This document shows, piece after piece, positions 36,878 to 44,854 of a stretch of 64,000 nucleotides of DNA. Position 1 is the stretch's first letter. Each line of letters opens with the position of its first letter. The notes beneath the pieces were generated by a model, which saw only the letters and a program-made list of their open reading frames with translations, made no database searches and was not told where the DNA came from. Location of the stretch: the NCBI RefSeq assembly GCF_018860965.1, contig NZ_JAHKQF010000015.1, positions 682,001-746,000 on the forward strand. Direction: 5' to 3'. The position numbers and the translations under genes were made by a program. The DNA comes from Alteromonas sp. C1M14. Lineage in GTDB: Bacteria; Pseudomonadota; Gammaproteobacteria; Enterobacterales; Alteromonadaceae.

Positions 36878-37884
36878 CGGTATTGCAACACGGCGGGCAG
36901 TTACAAACCATGGTTAAGCGCTTCGGAGGAGTCAAGGAAGATTGGGTGGATGTGTCCACGGGTATCTCCCCCTACACCTACCCCATAGCCCTACCTCCGG
37001 TGGAGAGTTGGCAACGCCTGCCCGAAGTATCAGAGCAATTTACTGACGCCGCCGGTGCATATTATGGCAGTGAACTGGGTTTACCTATTCCAGGCTCGCA
37101 AAGTGTGATCCAACTTTTACCTCAGCTGTGTGCGCAAAACGGTAAAACAATTGGGCGGGTGTGGCTGCCCCGCGTTGGCTACAAAGAGCATCAAAAAGCC
37201 TGGCAAGGCACCGCGATCCCAATGTATTTTTATAATGATCTGCCAGCACTTTCGGCCTTAACGTCCAATGATATGGTCGTAGTCATTAACCCCAATAATC
37301 CCACCGGTTTTATGGCGAACCAAGAGCAACTTTTTGCATTAGCCAATCGCCTTGAGCAACTTTCAGGCATGCTAATTATTGATGAAGCCTTTATGGACTG
37401 CACTCCAGCACATTCCATGCTTACTCGGCCTTTGCTGGCCAATATGTTCATTCTACGTTCTACTGGCAAATTTTTCGGTTTGGCGGGTATTCGTTTGGGA
37501 ATGTTGTTTGCCCAGAAGCAATGGCTGCATCACTGCGCCGCCCTATTAGGTCCTTGGACAGTTAATGGCCCTGCCCTGCACATCGCGGCACAAGCATTTA
37601 GCGACAGGGTTTGGCAGCAACAGCAACGAGCAAAACTAGATCAAGACAGTACCTGGTTGGATAATGTGTTGTCTGAACATTTACAGATAAGATCTGCCGG
37701 CACAGCCTTATTTAGAACCATAAAAACGCCCCATGCCACCCGCTGGTTTTCCCACCTTTGTCAGCATCAGATATATGTGCGCCTATGTGACGAAAAAGAC
37801 GCCCTTCGCTTTGGCTTACCCCTCATCAGTCAACGGCGCAAACTGGAAAATGCCATCGCCTCTTTGCCGCTGTTAAGGGAATAA
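36874..37884 (+). CDS. cobD: Threonine-phosphate decarboxylase (PLP-dependent)
   Basis: This 336-residue class I/II aminotransferase-fold enzyme makes aminopropanol phosphate for the nucleotide loop. It has GGQLQTMVKRFG and WVDVSTGISPY near the N-terminus, the asparagine-rich VVINPNNPTGFM, IIDEAFMDC and the PLP lysine in LRSTGKFFGLAGIRLG. The ATG at 36874 overlaps the cbiB stop (ATGA); the longer frame begins inside cbiB. It is the last gene of the operon. Confidence 0.93.
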   Translation: MTVLQHGGQLQTMVKRFGGVKEDWVDVSTGISPYTYPIALPPVESWQRLPEVSEQFTDAAGAYYGSELGLPIPGSQSVIQLLPQLCAQNGKTIGRVWLPRVGYKEHQKAWQGTAIPMYFYNDLPALSALTSNDMVVVINPNNPTGFMANQEQLFALANRLEQLSGMLIIDEAFMDCTPAHSMLTRPLLANMFILRSTGKFFGLAGIRLGMLFAQKQWLHHCAALLGPWTVNGPALHIAAQAFSDRVWQQQQRAKLDQDSTWLDNVLSEHLQIRSAGTALFRTIKTPHATRWFSHLCQHQIYVRLCDEKDALRFGLPLISQRRKLENAIASLPLLRE

Positions 37885-38222
37885 TTAAATTTATTTCAGA
37901 TTGACTTTGTATGTATCAGTTTGTATGGTTGCGCCCGCTGTTTCAGGTGCCTGTCGATAGCGGTATTTATGCTGTCTGGACAGGTTAAACGGGAAGTGTG
38001 GTATCAATATGAAACATCATATTGGAATCCACCGCTGCCCCCGCAACGGTAAGATGCCACTGCGCATTAAGCCCGACACCGGCCTGTGAGACAGTCTATA
38101 TACGAATGAAGCGGAGGGCTTCATTGGATTGCTATTGCTCATCAACTCTGGTGTATTCGCACTCCCGTTCCCCCTCCTTCAATCGTTCATGATAATGATA
38201 AAGTTATGATTGAGGATGACAC
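37885..38222 (+). other. Leader region of the BtuB-type receptor
   Basis: This 338-base region between cobD and the receptor gene holds a cobalamin riboswitch (37941-38090) and a short hairpin after it (38105-38112 with 38118-38125). No gene is seen in it. Its own promoter, if any, must lie within the first 60 bases. Confidence 0.7.
37941..38090 (+). ncRNA. Cobalamin riboswitch 2 (controls BtuB-like receptor)
   Basis: The conserved parts are clear: TTAAACGGGAAGTGTGG, then GGAATCCACCGCTGCC, CCCGCAACGGTAAG, and GCCCGACACCGGCCTG at the 3' end. It lies about 130 bases before the receptor start. It is the canonical alphaproteobacterial/gammaproteobacterial type and differs in sequence from riboswitch 1, so the two did not arise by recent local duplication. 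Confidence 0.94.
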
Positions 38223-40064
38223 ATGCAACTGAATAAGCTGGCTATAGCCATGGCGTTAACGGGTGCCGCCACATCGGCACTTGCTGCTACCGAGACCCAA
38301 CCAGAAGAAGCCATTGAACACGTGGTGGTTTCCAGCCGCGTTTATACCCCCCTTCGAGAAGTTGCCACCTCGGTTTCTGTTGTGACACAAGAAGATATCC
38401 AGCTTCGTGGTTATGCCAACCTAGCTGATGTACTGCGGGTTCAACCTGCCATTCATGTCACAAGCAGTGGCGGCATGGGGTCTGCGACCTCATTGCGCAT
38501 TCGAGGAGAGGAAGGCTATCGTACCTTAGTAAGGGTAGATGGCGTGGATATCTCTGATCCCACCGGCACCCAAGTACAACCCCGTGTAGGGCAATTACTG
38601 AGTAATAATATCAACCGCGTTGAAATTCTAAGAGGTACTCAAGGACTCGTTTATGGTGCAGATGCCGGTGGTGTGATTAACGTCCAAACTGGCCACACCG
38701 AAGAAGGCGTGTATGGTGGTCTGCGAGCAGAAGCCGGTCGTTACGATACCACCAATCTTAGTGCAGAAGTTGGCGCGGGCACCCAGTACGTTGATGCCTA
38801 TCTTTCCGTTGCCGATTACAGTACCGATGGTTTTAATTCCCGGGTAGACGATGACGAACTTCAAGACGACGATGGCTATGACAACACTACAGTGCATGCC
38901 AAAGTAGATGTGCATGCTACAGATAGACTTACTTTAGGTTTTGTGGCCCGAAACAATGAAGGCGAAGGAGAGTTCGATCATTGTTACAGCGGTGGTTACG
39001 TGGACGATTGTACCAGCGAATTTTCTCAGCAAAACTTACGTTTAAGTGCCGACTATGCCCTCGATTCCGGTCATCACCAATTGGCCTATGCGAAAACCCG
39101 GGTTGATCGTGAAAACTTCACCTTAGGGGAGAGCAGTTATCTCACCAAAGGCACCATAGAAAGGGTTGAATACATCGGTGACACCCAGTTAAATGATGTT
39201 TACCGACTGGTATATGGCGTGGATTGGGAAGAAGAAAGCATTACCACCGCCCAGCAAAGTCGGAGTCAAACCGGGTACTATACAGAATTGCAAACTAACC
39301 CCACCGACAACTTTTTCGCCACCGCAGGGCTACGTTACGATGATAACGAAGACTTTGGCCAACATGTGAGCTACCGCCTTAGTTCAGCCTATTTATGGCA
39401 GGTTAACGATGGCGAATTAAAACTGCGTGGCGCATACGGTACCGGATTCCGTGCCCCCAGTTTATATGAAATTGAGTATAACCGAGGTCCTTATGCCTAT
39501 GCACCGGCATCAGAGACGGATCTAAAAGAAGAAACCTCAAAAGGATATGAAATCGGGCTGGAATACCGCGTATCTGGGGCAACCTCTTTTGAAGTCGTTT
39601 ATTTTAATCAGGAAATAGAAGACAGTATCTATTTTGATCTCGCGAGCTACTCGGGGTATTTACAGGATCTAGGCACCTCCTACTCAGAAGGTGTGGAATT
39701 AATCGGTCAGTGGGCCATTTCCAACCAATGGCGCATAGATGCTAACTACACCTACAACCACACTGAAGATACCGACGGCGAACAACGTAGTCGTCGCCCT
39801 CGCCAGTTAGGTAATGTGGGCGTGACCTATCAAACTGATCAGTTTACCGCATCGGCCAATGTACGTTTGGTAGCAGACGCTGTGGATAATGGCACACCGC
39901 TTAAAGATTACGCACTCATCGACTTAAGCGCCCGCTATGACTTCAGTGATAACCTCTCTGTTTTTGGTCGCCTAGAAAATGCTTTAAATGAAGATTATCA
40001 AGATCTCTCTGATTACAATACCAGTGCAGCAGCACTTCATGCTGGGGTAAGCTATACCTTCTAA
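38223..40064 (+). CDS. btuB: TonB-dependent vitamin B12 receptor
   Basis: This 613-residue outer-membrane receptor has a signal peptide (ending TSALAA), a TonB-box-like EHVVVSSRVYTPLREV, a plug with RVEILRGTQGLVYGADAGGVINVQT near residue 138, and a barrel ending in SYTF. The length is the same as E. coli BtuB. The upstream cobalamin riboswitch and the adjoining cob operon support B12 as substrate. It is probably co-regulated with, but transcribed separately from, the btuD-cobD operon. Confidence 0.92.
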   Translation: MQLNKLAIAMALTGAATSALAATETQPEEAIEHVVVSSRVYTPLREVATSVSVVTQEDIQLRGYANLADVLRVQPAIHVTSSGGMGSATSLRIRGEEGYRTLVRVDGVDISDPTGTQVQPRVGQLLSNNINRVEILRGTQGLVYGADAGGVINVQTGHTEEGVYGGLRAEAGRYDTTNLSAEVGAGTQYVDAYLSVADYSTDGFNSRVDDDELQDDDGYDNTTVHAKVDVHATDRLTLGFVARNNEGEGEFDHCYSGGYVDDCTSEFSQQNLRLSADYALDSGHHQLAYAKTRVDRENFTLGESSYLTKGTIERVEYIGDTQLNDVYRLVYGVDWEEESITTAQQSRSQTGYYTELQTNPTDNFFATAGLRYDDNEDFGQHVSYRLSSAYLWQVNDGELKLRGAYGTGFRAPSLYEIEYNRGPYAYAPASETDLKEETSKGYEIGLEYRVSGATSFEVVYFNQEIEDSIYFDLASYSGYLQDLGTSYSEGVELIGQWAISNQWRIDANYTYNHTEDTDGEQRSRRPRQLGNVGVTYQTDQFTASANVRLVADAVDNGTPLKDYALIDLSARYDFSDNLSVFGRLENALNEDYQDLSDYNTSAAALHAGVSYTF

Positions 40065-40071
40065 CCCCATA

Positions 40072-40094
40072 GCCCCTTCTTTTCACGAAGGGGC
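40072..40094 (+). terminator. Hairpin after btuB, possible terminator
   Basis: An 8-bp GC-rich stem (40072-40079 with 40087-40094) starts 8 bases after the btuB stop. There is no U-run, so it may act only with the next hairpin or be Rho-dependent. Confidence 0.5.
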
Positions 40095-40105
40095 GATCAG
40101 TAAAA

Positions 40106-40149
40106 GGAAGATGTTTCATAGGTTACCTTCACCGATTGAAACATCTTCC
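40106..40149. repeat. 13-bp perfect inverted repeat between btuB and the LysR gene
   Basis: The arms at 40106-40118 and 40137-40149 are exact reverse complements with an 18-base loop. It sits between two convergent genes, so it may be part of a bidirectional terminator, though no U-run is adjacent. Confidence 0.45.
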
Positions 40150-40175
40150 AATGCTGTGTCTATTCACATCACAGA

Positions 40176-41069
40176 TTATTGCCTTCGGATAAAGTCTTCG
40201 CGATGCAGGCGAACTTGTTCTGTGAGCCAATCCACAAAGGTATCAAAACGCGCTTGGCCATGGGTTTCTTTATGGGTGGCGAGCCAAAAGGTTCGCTTAA
40301 TACGAATTTGGTCGGCCACTATCCGCGTTAATTGCGGTGCTTTTTCTGCCATAAATGCTGGCAATATCCCTACCCCCGCCCCATGAAGTAACATTTGATA
40401 TTGGGCGTTAATACTGGTGCTACGAACCGCCGGCAGATCAGATAAAACCGACTCTTCGATGAATTTTAACTGGGGTGCATACAATAAATCAGGCACATAG
40501 CTTACTAGGTTAAAGGTGTCTAATTCTCGCACATGGGTTGGCGTGCCAAGGGCATTAAGCAAATCCTTGTGACAGTATAAATACAGCTCGTAGTCAGTTA
40601 ACCGTTGAGTATAAAGATGTCCATTGGTGGGCTTTTCCAGCAAGATAGCCATATCGGCTTCCCGTTTATTTAAATTTAAAAAGCCACTACTGGCTACCAG
40701 TTCAATGGTGATGGCCGGATAACGCCGTTTAAAGTCGGCCAACAAGGGGGCCAAAAACCAAGTACCAAATCCTTCAGATACACTCACTCTAATAGTGCCG
40801 GCTAAATGTTCACGTTCTCCACTCAGTTCACTTTTTGCCTGCAATAACACCGGCTCTGCTTGTTCAATATAGGCAACCAGCCGAGTACCTTGATTGGTTA
40901 ATACATAGCCCTTTTTGGTCAATTCAAAAAGCGTACAATTTAACCCGTCCTCTAGTCTTTTCACCCGACGTATAAGGGTGGTGGGATCGATGCCCGCACC
41001 TTTAGCTGCACTTCCCACTCGTCCATTTCTTGCTAACACTAGAAACAACCTTAAATCGTCCCAGTTCAT
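40176..41069 (-). CDS. LysR-family transcriptional regulator, divergent from mmsAB
   Basis: This 297-residue protein has the LysR N-terminus MNWDDLRLFLVLARNGRVGSAAKGAGIDPTTLIRRVKRLEDGLNCTLFE, with its winged helix-turn-helix, and the periplasmic-binding-like effector domain. ATG 41069 was chosen because the helix begins there and an AGGTGA site lies upstream; the frame is open to 41126. It is divergent from mmsA by about 100 bases, so it likely controls valine catabolism genes in response to an intermediate. Confidence 0.9.
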   Translation of the reverse strand: MNWDDLRLFLVLARNGRVGSAAKGAGIDPTTLIRRVKRLEDGLNCTLFELTKKGYVLTNQGTRLVAYIEQAEPVLLQAKSELSGEREHLAGTIRVSVSEGFGTWFLAPLLADFKRRYPAITIELVASSGFLNLNKREADMAILLEKPTNGHLYTQRLTDYELYLYCHKDLLNALGTPTHVRELDTFNLVSYVPDLLYAPQLKFIEESVLSDLPAVRSTSINAQYQMLLHGAGVGILPAFMAEKAPQLTRIVADQIRIKRTFWLATHKETHGQARFDTFVDWLTEQVRLHREDFIRRQ

Positions 41070-41171
41070 CAAATCACCTGCAATTTTACAGCTCATGGCT
41101 GTAAGTATAGGCCTTGTTAATGACAATAAATAGTTGGATTATTGTTAATACAACGTAACGAGGGCGAGACA

Positions 41172-42671
41172 ATGCGAACACTTTCACATTTTATAAATGG
41201 TCAGGATGTTGAAGGGAAAGAAGAAAAATACACGGATATTTATTGCCCCAATACGGGCACCGTGCAGGCTCGCGCTCCCTTAGCATCGACAGAAACGTTA
41301 GCCCGGGCGGTAACCGCCGCCCGTAACGCGCAAATTGAATGGGCATCGACCAATCCTCAACGGCGTGCTCGGGTTATGTTCAATTTTAAAACCCTCGTCG
41401 AGGCCCATAAAGATCGACTCGCCCAATTACTTTCCAGTGAACACGGCAAAGTCATCAGCGATGCCCAAGGGGACATACAGCGTGGATTAGAAGTGATTGA
41501 GTTCGCCTGCGGCATCCCCCATGCTTTAAAAGGAGAATATACTGAAGGTGCAGGGCCCGGTATTGATGTGTATTCCATGCGCCAACCCTTAGGTGTGGTG
41601 GCCGGCATCACCCCTTTTAATTTTCCCGCAATGATCCCCATGTGGATGTTTGGTGTTGCCATCGCCTGTGGTAACGCATTTATTTTAAAGCCTTCTGAAC
41701 GGGATCCTTCCGTTCCAGTAGAGTTGGCAAAATTGATGATAGAAGCAGGACTACCCCCGGGGATACTTAATGTGGTCCATGGTGATAAAGAGGTGGTGGG
41801 CGGCATTCTCGATCACCCTGAAATTAAGGCGGTAAGCTTTGTCGGCTCATCAACTATTGCCCAATCCGTTTACGAACGTGGCGCTCGGGCAGGTAAGCGG
41901 GTTCAAGCCATGGGGGGCGCGAAAAATCACGGTATCATTATGCCCGATGCCGACTTAGATCAAGTGGTGAAAGATCTACTTGGTGCGGCATTCGGCTCTG
42001 CCGGCGAACGGTGTATGGCGTTACCCGTTGTGGTTCCCGTAGGTGACGAAACCGCCGACGCTTTACGGGAAAAGCTAGTGGCTGCAATGAAAAATATTGT
42101 GGTGGCTCCATCACAAGATCCAAACGCAGACTATGGCCCTGTGGTCACCGCACAACATAAAAAACGTATTCTTGATTACATTGAGCTTGCCATCAGCGAA
42201 GGGGCCGAACGGGTCTACGATGGCAATTCGCACCCTATTGCCCAGGATAACCAAGGTTATTTTATTGGCCCAACCTTCTTTGACAATGTGACTCCTTCCA
42301 TGCAGTCGTATCAAGAAGAAATTTTTGGCCCTGTGCTGCAAATGGTGCGGGTTAATACCTTTAACCAAGCCTTACAACTGGCCAGTGAACATCAATACGG
42401 AAACGGCGTTGCCATTTACACACGTAATGGTCATGCCGCCCGAGAATTTGCCCGTCGGGTAAATGTAGGCATGGTGGGCATTAACGTGCCCATACCCGTG
42501 CCAGTGGCCTATCACACCTTTGGTGGGTGGAAACGTTCCTCATTTGGCGATACCAACCAACATGGCATGGAAGGGGTAAAATTCTGGACCCAAATTAAAA
42601 CCATTACCCAGCGATGGCCTGATAGCGCCGATGAAAACAACAATGGGTTTGATATTCCCACTATGGGCTAA
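41172..42671 (+). CDS. mmsA: Methylmalonate-semialdehyde dehydrogenase (CoA-acylating)
   Basis: This 499-residue enzyme of the aldehyde dehydrogenase superfamily has the cofactor-binding ITPFNFPAMIPMWMFGVAIACGNAFILKPSERDPS, FVGSSTIAQSVYERGA and the catalytic cysteine in GSAGERCMALPVV (near residue 281), where the Arg-Cys-Met pattern is typical of MmsA. It converts methylmalonate semialdehyde to propionyl-CoA in valine degradation, and can use malonate semialdehyde. ATG 41172 follows a GAGGGCGAG site. mmsB follows 62 bases later. Confidence 0.94.
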   Translation: MRTLSHFINGQDVEGKEEKYTDIYCPNTGTVQARAPLASTETLARAVTAARNAQIEWASTNPQRRARVMFNFKTLVEAHKDRLAQLLSSEHGKVISDAQGDIQRGLEVIEFACGIPHALKGEYTEGAGPGIDVYSMRQPLGVVAGITPFNFPAMIPMWMFGVAIACGNAFILKPSERDPSVPVELAKLMIEAGLPPGILNVVHGDKEVVGGILDHPEIKAVSFVGSSTIAQSVYERGARAGKRVQAMGGAKNHGIIMPDADLDQVVKDLLGAAFGSAGERCMALPVVVPVGDETADALREKLVAAMKNIVVAPSQDPNADYGPVVTAQHKKRILDYIELAISEGAERVYDGNSHPIAQDNQGYFIGPTFFDNVTPSMQSYQEEIFGPVLQMVRVNTFNQALQLASEHQYGNGVAIYTRNGHAAREFARRVNVGMVGINVPIPVPVAYHTFGGWKRSSFGDTNQHGMEGVKFWTQIKTITQRWPDSADENNNGFDIPTMG

Positions 42672-42733
42672 ACAGCGTAAACCCTAATAGCAATAGCAGT
42701 GGGGTTCGTTTTACATCAAAGAGGATAAACCTA

Positions 42734-43609
42734 ATGAACAAATTAGCATTTATCGGGTTAGGCAATATGGGCTCAGGTATGGCGAAAAACCTCGTGGAGC
42801 GTGAGTTTCCTGTGGTGGCCTATGATCTCAATGAAACGGCATTAGATAATGCCAAATCCTTCGGCTGCCAAATAGCTTCAAGTGCACAACAAGCGGTGAA
42901 AGACGCCGAGATAGTGATCACCATGCTGCCAGCGGGTAAACATGTAAAAGCATTATACGAAGGGGACATTCTCAATAATGTCAGCCCTCACACCTTATTG
43001 ATTGACTGTTCCACCATTGACGTTGCCACAGCAAAATACGTCGCTACCTTGGCCAAAGAAAAACAACTGGCGATGCTGGATGCACCGGTGTCTGGCGGCA
43101 CCTCTGCCGCTTCCGCCGGCACCCTCACCTTTATGGTAGGTGGTGATACCGAGGCCTTCAATCAAGCCAAAGATGTACTTAATGCCATGGGAAAAAACAT
43201 CATACATGCCGGCGAGCATGGTGCAGGTCAAGGGGCGAAAATATGCAACAACATGCTGCTTGGTGCGTCGATGATCGCCACCTGCGAAAGTTTCCAACTG
43301 GCGCAAAAACTGGGCTTAGATCCCCAAGTCTTTTACGATATTGCCTCCAATGCATCTGGCCAAACCTGGTCTATGACCCGTTACTGTCCCGTGCAAGGTG
43401 TGGGGCCAGATAGCCCGGCAGATCACGAATTTAACGGCGGTTTTGCATCGGCCCTCATGCTAAAAGATCTCAACCTTGCCATGAAAGGTGCCCGTTCGGT
43501 ATCTGCAGATGTGCCCATGGGCGAGCGCGCAGCTGCGCTATTTGCAGAGCATTGCGATAACGGTAACAGTGCGCTTGACTTTTCCTCCATCATCAACAAA
43601 TTTACCTGA
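42734..43609 (+). CDS. mmsB: 3-hydroxyisobutyrate dehydrogenase
   Basis: The 291-residue protein has the NAD-binding FIGLGNMGSGMAKNLVE at the N-terminus, the substrate loop DAPVSGGTSAASAGTLTFMVGG, and the catalytic lysine in GAGQGAKICNNMLLG (near residue 171). This is the classical beta-hydroxyacid dehydrogenase layout and length. It oxidises 3-hydroxyisobutyrate to methylmalonate semialdehyde, the substrate of mmsA upstream. Other enzymes of this family act on other short acids, but the mmsA neighbour supports this call. Confidence 0.92.
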   Translation: MNKLAFIGLGNMGSGMAKNLVEREFPVVAYDLNETALDNAKSFGCQIASSAQQAVKDAEIVITMLPAGKHVKALYEGDILNNVSPHTLLIDCSTIDVATAKYVATLAKEKQLAMLDAPVSGGTSAASAGTLTFMVGGDTEAFNQAKDVLNAMGKNIIHAGEHGAGQGAKICNNMLLGASMIATCESFQLAQKLGLDPQVFYDIASNASGQTWSMTRYCPVQGVGPDSPADHEFNGGFASALMLKDLNLAMKGARSVSADVPMGERAAALFAEHCDNGNSALDFSSIINKFT

Positions 43610-43716
43610 GCAACAAGGGGTCTAGTTTGTTGTAATCAAGTGGTGGATAAAGGTGATGGAATCAAGCAGAAAGTTGAACGTTCCGAGCTAAACGGATCGC
43701 TGATAAATAAGAAGGG

Positions 43717-43755
43717 AAAAACACGTATACGCCACCGCGTATACGTGTTTTTTTA
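43717..43755. terminator. Bidirectional Rho-independent terminator
   Basis: A 16-bp perfect stem (43717-43732 with 43737-43752) with a tight 4-base loop is flanked by A- and T-runs on both sides, between convergent mmsB and the fructokinase gene. It works in either direction by inspection. Confidence 0.92.
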
Positions 43756-43773
43756 AGCTTTGCTTAGGCCGTG

Positions 43774-44742
43774 CTAGTCTTGGTTTACGATATCGTCTTG
43801 ACAAGGTAACGCATCAAAAGCGCCGTAGCAGGACACCGCATGGGCACCGCACTTGGTAGCAAACTGTAGCGCTTGCATGATCCCTTCGGCATTTTGAGAC
43901 CAGAGTTTAAAACTATTACAATCGGTTACCTGTGAAGATAACTGGTATAAAAAGCCTCCGACAAATGCATCACCGGCAGCGGTGGTATCCACAGCTTGCA
44001 CATCTGGCGTTGGGAACACGCCTTGTGTATCTTTGCTATAAAAGACCACGGGCTCTTTGCCATTGGTTACCAATACCAAGGATACACCGGCTGCTAACCA
44101 AGTTTGAATACGCCCTTCAATATTGGCTTCACCGTACAATTCCACCAGCTCTTCTTTGCTGGCCTTGATAAAATCAACTTGTCTGGCTGTCTCATCTATC
44201 GTTTCAGGAGCAAGGGCCGCATCATCCCAAAAGGCAGGGCGAAGATTGATATCAAGACATAATATACTGCCGGCCTTTTTAAAGCCTTGGATGGCTTCTG
44301 CGGTAACGCCTCGCAAAGAAGGCATAGATACCGAACCTGAACAAAAGCTGACAATACGGGGGCTTTCAAATAACCCCTTATCTAAGTCCTCAGTGGTTAA
44401 ATCAATGTGAGCGGCATTATCGATATAAAAATCAAACGAACGCTCTCCGTCTTTGTCCAGGCCAACGAATGCCAGTGCCGTTTTGCCTTTGTCAGAATAG
44501 GTTGTAAAACGGGTATTCACACCTAAGTTAGAGAGTGTATTAAACAGATATTCACCAAACTGATCTTTACCCAATTTACCAAATAAATAACTTTCTCCCC
44601 CCAACTTTGCCGCAGCCACAGCTACGTTTGCGGGTGCACCGCCTGCAAATTTGCGAAAGCTCTCATTGTTTTCATCTACACCGGGGGTTCCCTTAGTAGA
44701 TAACATGTCAATTAATGCCTCTCCCATGCACAAAATTTGCAT
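43774..44742 (-). CDS. PfkB-family fructokinase
   Basis: This 322-residue carbohydrate kinase has the N-terminal MGEALIDMLSTKG, GGAPANVAVAAAKLGG and the C-terminal signature DTTAAGDAFVGGFLYQL with the catalytic aspartate. The motifs are closest to bacterial fructokinases (ScrK/Frk). A fructose product is expected from polyol or sucrose use, which would tie it to the polyol transporter 38 kb away, but this link is only inferred. It follows an atypical ROK regulator on the same strand. Confidence 0.88.
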   Translation of the reverse strand: MQILCMGEALIDMLSTKGTPGVDENNESFRKFAGGAPANVAVAAAKLGGESYLFGKLGKDQFGEYLFNTLSNLGVNTRFTTYSDKGKTALAFVGLDKDGERSFDFYIDNAAHIDLTTEDLDKGLFESPRIVSFCSGSVSMPSLRGVTAEAIQGFKKAGSILCLDINLRPAFWDDAALAPETIDETARQVDFIKASKEELVELYGEANIEGRIQTWLAAGVSLVLVTNGKEPVVFYSKDTQGVFPTPDVQAVDTTAAGDAFVGGFLYQLSSQVTDCNSFKLWSQNAEGIMQALQFATKCGAHAVSCYGAFDALPCQDDIVNQD

Positions 44743-44830
44743 TTTATAATCTCCGCTTAATGTGTGGACTACCCATTGGGGTGTAGAAGAAGCAGCAATT
44801 TATTGCAGTTTTAACAATAAATCAACTATT

Positions 44831-44854
44831 TTTAGTTAATTGATAACAACTAAA
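44831..44854. promoter_or_regulatory. Candidate ROK-regulator operator upstream of the fructokinase gene
   Basis: TTTAGTT and AACTAAA are arranged as an inverted repeat with 10 bases between them, about 90 bases upstream of the fructokinase start and reaching the end of the ROK gene. Known ROK repressors (XylR, NagC) bind AT-rich inverted repeats of this kind. Confidence 0.4.

Noticed and set aside
40176..41069. LysR gene as dddR
   Set aside because: It lies divergent from mmsA and is far from the dddY locus.
41357..41806. 149-residue minus-strand frame opposite mmsA
   Set aside because: Shadow of the aldehyde dehydrogenase reading frame.
41172..42671. mmsA as dddC (malonate semialdehyde dehydrogenase of the DMSP pathway)
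   Set aside because: It is about 13 kb from the DMSP lyase genes and is followed by mmsB and controlled by an adjacent LysR gene, which fits valine catabolism better.
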